A stretch of DNA of 18,010 nucleotides from an uncultured Akkermansia sp. (lineage in GTDB: Bacteria > Verrucomicrobiota > Verrucomicrobiia > Verrucomicrobiales > Akkermansiaceae), in assembly GCA_904501955.1 (NCBI GenBank), contig CAJGCY010000039.1, forward strand, positions 1 through 18,010. Reading direction: 5' to 3'. Position 1 is the stretch's first letter, and each line of letters starts with the position of its first letter. The position numbers and the translations under genes are program-made. Below the pieces are notes generated by a model. That model was not told the origin of the DNA, ran no database searches, and saw nothing but the letters and a program-made list of their open reading frames with translations. Shown piece by piece: positions 6,563 to 12,698 of this stretch.

Positions 6563-8041
6563 ATGCAAGAACTCATTAATTCCCTCATGGACTTCCTCAG
6601 CGGCGTCGGTCTGTTCCAGATGACGTGGCAGATGTACGTCATGTGGGGCGTAGTGGCAGTCCTGCTGTATCTGGGTGTTGCCAAGCAGTTCGAACCGCTG
6701 CTGATGGTGCCGATTGCCTTCGGCGCCCTCATCGCCAACATTCCGGACAACGGCATGGTCATCACTCAGGCGGAGCGCGAGGTGCGCTCCCTCGACCCGG
6801 AGACGGGCGCTTACACGGAGAGCACCATGAAGGACGTAGGCTTCCTGCGCCTGCAGCTCGTTAAGCACAAGGAGGTAGAAATCAGCGTCGACATCCCCGA
6901 GGGTGCCACGGAAGAGGAAATCGCCCTCATCAAGGCTACCCCCAAGCTTACCGCTGAAGAGCGCGCCAAGCTCACCGCAGACGAGAAGAAGCTTGCCCTC
7001 GCCATGGCTGAGCCCATGAGCTTCGAGCAGGTGTATGACGCGAACGGCAAGCCCTGCAAGGGCAAGTTCAAAGTCACCGGTCAGAAGCCGGACGAGCTCC
7101 TCGTACTCAAGCCGGAAGGTGGTCTGTTCGACTGGATCGGTCTCGGCATCAAGTGCGAGCTCTTCCCCCCGCTCATCTTCCTCGGCGTAGGTGCACTGAC
7201 GGACTTCGGCCCGCTGTTGGCATCCCCGAAGGCCTTGTTGCTGGGTGCAGCTGCTCAGGGTGGTGTGGCATTCACCTTCTTGGCGGCCGTATGTGTAGGC
7301 TTCACGCCTGAGCAGGCAAGTGCCATCGGTATTATCGGTGGTGCAGACGGCCCCACGTCCATCTTCTTGGCCAGTAGCTTGGCTCCGGAGCTCTTGGGCG
7401 CAATCGCCGTGGCTGCTTACACCTACATGGCCTTGGTACCGCTGATTCAGCCGCCCTTCATGCGCCTGTGCACCACGGAAGCTCAGCGTAAGATCAAGAT
7501 GAAGAGCCTGCGCCAGGTATCCAAGGGTGAGAAGCTGTTCTTCTGCTTCACCGTGACCATTCTTACCATCCTGCTCTGCCCGGATGCAGCTCCGCTGCTC
7601 GGCATGCTCATGTTCGGCAACTTCCTGCGTGAGTGTAAGGTAACGGAGCGCTTGGTAACATGCGCACAGAACGAGCTGATGAACATCGTGACCATCCTCT
7701 TGGGTGTGTCCGTGGGTCTCACCATGCAGGGCGACCGCTTCCTCATGCCGCAGACGCTGCTCATCATCGGCCTCGGCATCGTAGCCTTCGCCGTAGCAAC
7801 CGTGTGCGGTCTCGTATGCGCTCAGTTGATGAACCTTGTTCCCGGCTGGAGCAAGAACCCCATCAACCCGCTCATCGGCTCCGCCGGTGTGTCCGCCGTG
7901 CCGATGGCTGCCCGTGTGTCCCACAACGAGGGTCAGAAGGCAGACCGCAGCAACTTCCTGCTCATGCACGCCATGGGTCCGAACGTTGCCGGTGTGATTG
8001 GTACCGCCGTTATCGCCGGTTACTATATCTCCACGCTGTAA
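6563..8041 (+). CDS. mmdB: Na+-translocating methylmalonyl-CoA decarboxylase, membrane beta subunit
   Basis: The integral membrane subunit that decarboxylates carboxybiotin and exports Na+. Family landmarks are intact: FPPLIFLGVGALTDFGPLLA (201-220), IIGGADGPTSIFLAS with Asp262 (the counterpart of the essential Asp203 of Klebsiella OadB), and INPLIGSAGVSAVPMAARV with Asn435, Gly439, Ser444 and Arg451 (counterparts of Asn373, Gly377, Ser382 and Arg389). LLMHAMGPNVAGVIG lies near the C-terminus. At 492 residues it is longer than the roughly 375-430 I expect. The extra length is a charged, mostly hydrophilic insertion at about residues 64-187, between LIANIPDNG and GLFDWIG, which are adjacent or nearly so in ordinary OadB. 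It is the last gene of the operon, ending in a strong terminator at 8064. Na+ is inferred from the family. Confidence 0.93.
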   Translation: MQELINSLMDFLSGVGLFQMTWQMYVMWGVVAVLLYLGVAKQFEPLLMVPIAFGALIANIPDNGMVITQAEREVRSLDPETGAYTESTMKDVGFLRLQLVKHKEVEISVDIPEGATEEEIALIKATPKLTAEERAKLTADEKKLALAMAEPMSFEQVYDANGKPCKGKFKVTGQKPDELLVLKPEGGLFDWIGLGIKCELFPPLIFLGVGALTDFGPLLASPKALLLGAAAQGGVAFTFLAAVCVGFTPEQASAIGIIGGADGPTSIFLASSLAPELLGAIAVAAYTYMALVPLIQPPFMRLCTTEAQRKIKMKSLRQVSKGEKLFFCFTVTILTILLCPDAAPLLGMLMFGNFLRECKVTERLVTCAQNELMNIVTILLGVSVGLTMQGDRFLMPQTLLIIGLGIVAFAVATVCGLVCAQLMNLVPGWSKNPINPLIGSAGVSAVPMAARVSHNEGQKADRSNFLLMHAMGPNVAGVIGTAVIAGYYISTL

Positions 8042-8063
8042 TTTCAGCAAACATCATTCTTAC

Positions 8064-8097
8064 AAAAGCCGCAATCCGCAAGGGTTGCGGCTTTTTT
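8064..8097 (+). terminator. Rho-independent terminator of the mmd operon
   Basis: AAAAGCCGCAA (8064-8074) pairs with TTGCGGCTTTT (8085-8095), with two more T following: an 11-bp stem ending in a U-run, 23 nt after the mmdB stop. Textbook form. Confidence 0.93.
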
Positions 8098-8153
8098 GAT
8101 GATGCCCCTACCCATGTTGTAACTATCGTTCGCCAGCAAGCCTGATTTCACGC

Positions 8154-8183
8154 TTGAAAGGCAATGGGCAAACATGATAGAAT
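8154..8183 (+). promoter_or_regulatory. Promoter of the ActB-like gene, probably leaderless
   Basis: TTGAAA (8154-8159) and TAGAAT (8178-8183) are 18 bp apart, and TGA before the -10 makes an extended -10. The ATG at 8190 is only 6 nt beyond the -10 box, so the expected transcription start falls on or beside the start codon. Confidence 0.65.
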
Positions 8184-8189
8184 AGCGCC

Positions 8190-10235
8190 ATGCCGTGGCA
8201 AGAGAAAGGCAAGGGTATCAGCCGACGCGATTTTTTGAAGGGGCTGGGAGCATTGGCTCTGCTGGCAGTACCGGCATGTAGGCGAGCGCAGCAATACGCC
8301 GTGGAGCCGGAAGAATGCCCGGAGTGGATGCTGCCGGGGGAGGCCACGTGCTACGCCGTAAGCATGCCCTGGGCTACGGGCGCCATCCCCATGCTGGCTG
8401 TGTGCTACAACGGTGTACCGAGCGCCCTGCAAGCCAACCCGGAGTATGCCGCCATACGCGCAGGCGTACCGACATTTGCCCAAGCTGCAATCTTAGATGT
8501 GTACGACAGGCAGCGCGCAGACAGCCCGCAGCGCGCAGGCAAAAAACACCCATGGCAAGCACTGCGCGCCTCCATCCGCGCATGGGCTTCCTTGCTGAAA
8601 GAAGGGCGCCGCGTGGCATTCCTTTTCCCCGCAGGGTACTCCGCCGTGCGTATGCTGCAAGTCGAACAGCTGCGGCAATACAAGGGGGCATCCTTTTATG
8701 AATATGACCCCGCGGCAGAGGCTCGCACCACCGGCTTTCCCGAGCTGGAGCAAGTGCAGGAGAGCGCCTTCGGCAAAGCCGTTCAGTTTTCCACAGGTTT
8801 CGGCACATTGAATGAGCTGACCAAGGTCATGAAGGAGGTAGAAATCCTCTTCATCTTCACCCCGGCGGACCCCGCCGCGCACGATGCTGCCTTTGCCACA
8901 GCCCTGCAAAACACCGGGGCTGAGACCATACGCTTCCACAGCCACAAGGCTGACAAAACGGCTGCACTTTGCCTCTACACCGTACCCCAAACGCACTTTT
9001 TGGAAGAATGGGGGGCGGAGGCAGATGCCTACGGCAACCTGTGCCTGAGGCAGCCCGTCATCACCCCCATCAAGCCCGCCTTGGCCGAGGCAGAGGTGCT
9101 GCATGCCCTGCTGCACGGCGGGGAGCTACCGGATGAGCATCGCAAAGGTATTTCCACCGCCAGACAATGGCTGGAGCAGGCCGTACCCGGTGCAGAGCAA
9201 GCCCTACGCCGTGGCTTTGTACGCGAGGCAGCCCCGGTGCCCGCCCCCCTGCCCCCTAAGCAAGCTGATAAGATAAATTATTATCTGCACCCATACTATG
9301 CGGACGGGCGATTCCACCACAACAAGTGGCTGCAGGAGACATATTTCCCCCTGAGCGGCAGCTGTGGAGCAGCGGATGTTTTTCTCCCCGGCGCATCGGC
9401 ATGTGCCACCGCACATATACGAGGCAAAGACTACCCGGCATGGGCGCACAGTGGGCTGCAGGACACCTGGCTTCCCCTGCTACCGGAGCTGCAACACGCC
9501 ACGGCGGAGGAAATCCGCCTCCGCGCGCAGCAGACTTACCCACACCTCAAAGCCAAGCCCCGTCCTACCATCCACCGGGCACGTCCCCAAGTCGCCGCCG
9601 TGACAAAGGAGAGTCCGCAGTGGAGCTTAGTCATCGACACGGCAGCCTGCATTGGTTGCGGAGCATGCACCTTGGCTTGCCGTGCGGAAAACAACATCCC
9701 CACCGTCGGCGCGGAACAGCAGCTCCGCGGGCGCGACATCCAATGGCTGCGCATAGACCGTTATTTGGACTCCGCCGCCAGTTTGCACTATCTACCGCTC
9801 TCCTGCCGCCAGTGCGAGAAAGCGCCGTGCGAAGCCGTGTGCCCCGTCAATGCCACCGTGCATACCACCTCCGGTCTGAACGCCATGGTGTACCCCCGCT
9901 GTTGGGGCACACGCTACTGCTCGGCTGCCTGCCCCTACGGCGCGCGAGTCTTCAACTTTCACGACTACGCAAAAGCCTCGCAAGCAGCCACGGCGCACCC
10001 GCATAACCCGCGTGTTACCGTGCGCAGCAACGGCGTAATGGAGAAATGCACCTACTGCGTGCAACGCATCAACGCTGCCAAACAATCCGGCAGCGGCACA
10101 CCACAAACGGCATGCCAACAAGCTTGCCCGGTGCAGGCCATTCGCCTCATCGACCTCAATACAACCCCACCGCCGCACGAGGTCATCACCTCATACGACA
10201 CGCCCGGCACGCGCCCTCGCACGCTTTATATTTGA
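8190..10235 (+). CDS. ActB-like molybdopterin-oxidoreductase/4Fe-4S protein, shortened
   Basis: A 681-residue exported iron-sulfur protein. The N-terminus has a Tat motif SRRDFLKG (11-18), a hydrophobic segment and a lipobox-like VPAC (Cys30). Residues of about 31-480 follow the pattern of the vestigial molybdopterin-binding part of ActB, the alternative complex III subunit: YAVSMPW, GVPSALQANPEY, TFAQAAILDVYD and a HHNKWLQE segment. The C-terminal part holds cluster motifs: Cys487/490/493/497, Cys539/542/547/551, Cys571/577/581 in YPRCWGTRYCSAACPYG, and Cys620/623/642/646 in KCTYC...TACQQACP. The three-cysteine set is typical of ActB, where it binds a 3Fe-4S cluster. ActB proteins I recall are about 1000 residues, so this one is strongly shortened. 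No other act gene (NrfD-like or cytochrome) is next to it. It would carry electrons in periplasmic respiration, with unknown partners. Confidence 0.8.
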   Translation: MPWQEKGKGISRRDFLKGLGALALLAVPACRRAQQYAVEPEECPEWMLPGEATCYAVSMPWATGAIPMLAVCYNGVPSALQANPEYAAIRAGVPTFAQAAILDVYDRQRADSPQRAGKKHPWQALRASIRAWASLLKEGRRVAFLFPAGYSAVRMLQVEQLRQYKGASFYEYDPAAEARTTGFPELEQVQESAFGKAVQFSTGFGTLNELTKVMKEVEILFIFTPADPAAHDAAFATALQNTGAETIRFHSHKADKTAALCLYTVPQTHFLEEWGAEADAYGNLCLRQPVITPIKPALAEAEVLHALLHGGELPDEHRKGISTARQWLEQAVPGAEQALRRGFVREAAPVPAPLPPKQADKINYYLHPYYADGRFHHNKWLQETYFPLSGSCGAADVFLPGASACATAHIRGKDYPAWAHSGLQDTWLPLLPELQHATAEEIRLRAQQTYPHLKAKPRPTIHRARPQVAAVTKESPQWSLVIDTAACIGCGACTLACRAENNIPTVGAEQQLRGRDIQWLRIDRYLDSAASLHYLPLSCRQCEKAPCEAVCPVNATVHTTSGLNAMVYPRCWGTRYCSAACPYGARVFNFHDYAKASQAATAHPHNPRVTVRSNGVMEKCTYCVQRINAAKQSGSGTPQTACQQACPVQAIRLIDLNTTPPPHEVITSYDTPGTRPRTLYI

Positions 10236-10248
10236 GGGAACTTCAATG

Positions 10249-10724
10249 TCCGACAAATCGAAATTTGGCGAGCGAAGCGAGCCAAAATTAGAGCCCCGAC
10301 AGGGGCGAAAGACAGTAGCCGGTGGTGGAGTCGCGAAGCGACGAAACCACCGGTAGGCTTCCCTCTAATATTCGAGCCCGGAGCGCCGGAGCGTTAGCGA
10401 CAGCGCGAAGGCCGACAGAATGCACGGCTAGGGGCATAAGGTATTTTATGGCGATTAGCAATACCCGCAACTCATTAATAACAAAAAACCGCGCCACCAC
10501 TGCTCGGAGCGTCGCTTCGCTCCGGTCCTCGCCATTGTCTGTCGCCCTACGCTGCGTCGCTGACGCTCCGTCGCACCGGGCTCAATTTTATTTTTTCCGC
10601 TAACAGGGGTTCCGCGGCTACGCCGCTCCACCCCTGCCTAAGGGCTGACGCCCCTTACGGGGCTCCAATTTAGGCTCACCTGCGGTTCGCAAACTAATCG
10701 CCAACTTCCGATTTATCGAGCAGT
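10249..10724. mobile_element. Palindromic MITE-like element A, about 475 bp
   Basis: The ends form an imperfect terminal inverted repeat: 10249-10271 against the complement of 10698-10720 matches at 18 of 23 positions. The right end CTTCCGATTTATCGAGCA recurs exactly in element B. The arms (about 10249-10422 and 10533-10720) are imperfect inverted copies. For example, 10277-10307 against the complement of 10649-10679 matches at 26 of 31 positions, and GAGCCCGG (10374-10381) mirrors CCGGGCTC (10576-10583). Nested hairpins occur inside: CCGGTGGT/ACCACCGG around GTCGC-GAA-GCGAC (10319-10353), and CGGAGCG/CGCTCCG (10505-10524). Short open frames inside follow the repeat and look non-coding. No transposase is present, so any mobility would be in trans. 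It starts 13 bp after the ActB-like stop codon. Confidence 0.7.
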
Positions 10725-10742
10725 TTAGAGTAATCCCCTCCC

Positions 10743-10795
10743 CCCATTAACCAACAACCCGACAAGAGTGTGCTTGTCGGGCTGGTGGTTAATGG
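10743..10795. terminator. Large two-tier hairpin downstream of the SulP gene
   Basis: The outer stem CCCATTAACCA (10743-10753) / TGGTTAATGGG (10785-10795) encloses an inner stem CCCGACAAG (10758-10766) / CTTGTCGGG (10773-10781) with a 6-nt loop: 20 perfect base pairs in 53 nt. It lies 25 bp beyond the minus-strand SulP stop and would end or protect that transcript. Neither side carries a U-run, so it is not a classical intrinsic terminator. Confidence 0.6.
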
Positions 10796-10819
10796 GTAAA
10801 ACTGAGTAGAGAGCCTACA

Positions 10820-12517
10820 TCAACCGGCGTATTCAATGGTCTTTTTCTGTTTTTCCAAGTTCTGAATACGCTCCAGAGCAGTATCGATATTTTCACAAAT
10901 ATTATCCTCGCCCAAGGCGGTAATGAACATCTTATCGCGACGAATCACCTTAATGGGGTGAGCCTGCACACCGCAGAGCAGCAAGGTCACATTGTGGCGC
11001 TGGCAGTAAGTCAGGAAATCCTCCAACACATGCAGACCGGAGGCGTCCAAAGCCGGCACCAAGCGCATACGCAACAGCACGTAATCAATATCATGCTCCA
11101 AGGCGCGGAACACGCGATCCTTGAATTGCTCCACCGCACCGAAGAAGAACGGTCCCTGTACGTCGAACACTTCAACATTATCCGGAATATGGCGCAGGTA
11201 GCGAGAGCGAGCGGGCAGCTCTTCCGGGTCCTCACCCTCAATTTCATTGGAAATCGACTCCACATTGCTGATTTGAGCCATACGACCGATGAAGAGCAAG
11301 GCAGCCAGAATGACACCCACCTCCACAGCGACCACAAGGTCAATCAGCACCGTCAGAATGAAGGTAATGAGCAACACGGCACGGTCTTGACGCGGGCCGG
11401 TCAACAGGTGGCAGAAGGTGCTCACCTCCGCCATGTTCCAGCACACAATGGCCAAAATACCGGCAAGCGCAGGCAGAGGAACAATCACGGCATACTGCCC
11501 TGCCAGCACCAAAATAAGCAAGAGCGTGATGGCGTGAATAATGCCGGACAAGGGAGTCTTACCACCGGAACGGATGTTCGTAGCCGTACGGGCAATGGCA
11601 CCCGTGGCAGGCAAGCCACCGAACAATGCGGAGGCAATGTTGCCGGCACCCTGACCAATCAGCTCCGTATTCGGATGGTGACGGGAACCCGTCATACCAT
11701 CCGCCACACTGGCGCTGAGCAGAGACTCAATGGCGGCCAACAGTGCAATCACGAAAGCGGGCTTCACCAACTCCGGCAAATGCGACCACTCAACACTCGG
11801 GAAGCTGGGCATGGGCAAGCTGCTCGGCAGCTCACCGAAACGCGAGCCTATCGTCTCCACCGGCAAATTAAAGCAGGCACAAATCACCGTGCTCACCAAC
11901 ATACCCACCAGCATGAACGGAGCACGCGGAGCATAACGGCGCGTCAACAAAATAACGGCTATCGTCAATACGGAAATACCCAGCGCCCACCAGTTCACCG
12001 TGTGCATGAACTCAAAATAGCACTCCCATTTGCCGATAAACTCCGCAGGCACACTCCCGGGAATGCTCAACCCGAGCAAATCTTTCACCTGCGTGCAGAA
12101 AATCGTCACCGCAATACCGGAGGTAAAGCCCGTGGTGACCGGGTAGGGTATAAACTTAATCAGCGCGCCCATGCGCAGCAGGCCGAACAGTATCAAGAAA
12201 ATACCCGCCATGAGCGTACACATAATCAGACCGCTCATACCGAAACTGCCTACCACACCGGCAATAATCACCACAAAGGCGCCCGTAGGGCCACCTATCT
12301 GGAACTTACTACCACCTAACAGGGAGATCATGAAACCGGCAACAATAGCCGTTACCAAACCGGTGGAAGGTGTAATCTCATTACAACCGCACGCAATGGC
12401 AAAGGCCATCGCCAACGGGAGGGCTACCACACCCACAGTCAGACCTGCGGAGAGATCAGAGAGGAATGTCTTTCTGTTGTACTCTTTGAGAGCTTGAAAT
12501 AGACTGGGCTTGTGCAT
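10820..12517 (-). CDS. SulP-family anion transporter with STAS domain
   Basis: A 565-residue inner-membrane transporter of the SLC26/SulP family. The transmembrane domain (about residues 15-420) contains the conserved GLTVGVVALPLAMAFAIACG start and the GGPTGAFVVIIAG segment. The later ESLLSASVADGMTGSRHHPN, ELIGQGAGNIASALFGGLPATGAIARTATN and SGGKTPLSG are strongly typical. The C-terminal STAS domain (about 440-550) has VEVFDVQGPFFFGAVEQF and LDASGLHVLEDF. Family substrates include sulfate, bicarbonate and C4-dicarboxylates; the overall style resembles YchM/DauA, but specificity cannot be read. The frame stays open upstream to 12700, but I start at ATG 12515-12517: the extension crosses a good promoter (12528-12556) and its 61 residues do not resemble a transporter N-terminus. 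It is divergent from the ligase gene, and the two share a 181-bp intergenic region. Confidence 0.9.
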   Translation of the reverse strand: MHKPSLFQALKEYNRKTFLSDLSAGLTVGVVALPLAMAFAIACGCNEITPSTGLVTAIVAGFMISLLGGSKFQIGGPTGAFVVIIAGVVGSFGMSGLIMCTLMAGIFLILFGLLRMGALIKFIPYPVTTGFTSGIAVTIFCTQVKDLLGLSIPGSVPAEFIGKWECYFEFMHTVNWWALGISVLTIAVILLTRRYAPRAPFMLVGMLVSTVICACFNLPVETIGSRFGELPSSLPMPSFPSVEWSHLPELVKPAFVIALLAAIESLLSASVADGMTGSRHHPNTELIGQGAGNIASALFGGLPATGAIARTATNIRSGGKTPLSGIIHAITLLLILVLAGQYAVIVPLPALAGILAIVCWNMAEVSTFCHLLTGPRQDRAVLLITFILTVLIDLVVAVEVGVILAALLFIGRMAQISNVESISNEIEGEDPEELPARSRYLRHIPDNVEVFDVQGPFFFGAVEQFKDRVFRALEHDIDYVLLRMRLVPALDASGLHVLEDFLTYCQRHNVTLLLCGVQAHPIKVIRRDKMFITALGEDNICENIDTALERIQNLEKQKKTIEYAG

Positions 12518-12527
12518 CTCGACAGGG

Positions 12528-12556
12528 AATATACGCCCGCCACCCGACTTTGTAAA
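12528..12556 (-). promoter_or_regulatory. Promoter of the SulP gene, probably leaderless
   Basis: On the minus strand TTTACA (12551-12556) and TATATT (12528-12533) are exactly 17 bp apart. The -10 ends 10 nt before ATG 12517, so the transcript would start within a few bases of the codon. Confidence 0.65.
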
Positions 12557-12660
12557 GCAAATTACATGTTTTTTACCGTATAAATGCGCAGATGGAGGGG
12601 GGATTTCATCAAAAAACAAACATTTATAGAGCAAGCTCGAGCTACAAGCCGCCTTTCGCA

Positions 12661-12690
12661 TTGACAAGCCGGCGGGTTTTCCTGTATAAT
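12661..12690 (+). promoter_or_regulatory. Consensus promoter of the ligase-phosphatase unit, probably leaderless
   Basis: Perfect TTGACA (12661-12666) and perfect TATAAT (12685-12690), spacing 18 bp. The ATG at 12699 begins 8 nt after the -10 box, so the transcript should start at or next to the ATG. It is the strongest promoter in the window. Confidence 0.8.
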
Positions 12691-12698
12691 AGGGCATC

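Noticed and set aside
6491..8050. Long open frame on the minus strand opposite mmdB (519 codons)
   Set aside because: It is a shadow of the GC-rich mmdB codons. Its translation is rich in His, Gln and Glu with no domain, and it spans a real gene on the other strand.
10322..10603. Short open frames inside element A on either strand
   Set aside because: They follow the palindromic repeat, with Arg/Ser/Ala-rich composition and no protein features.
10958..12319. Long open frame on the plus strand opposite SulP (453 codons)
   Set aside because: The translation is a low-complexity His/Gln/Arg/Thr mix without recognisable motifs, fully antisense to a well-supported transporter.
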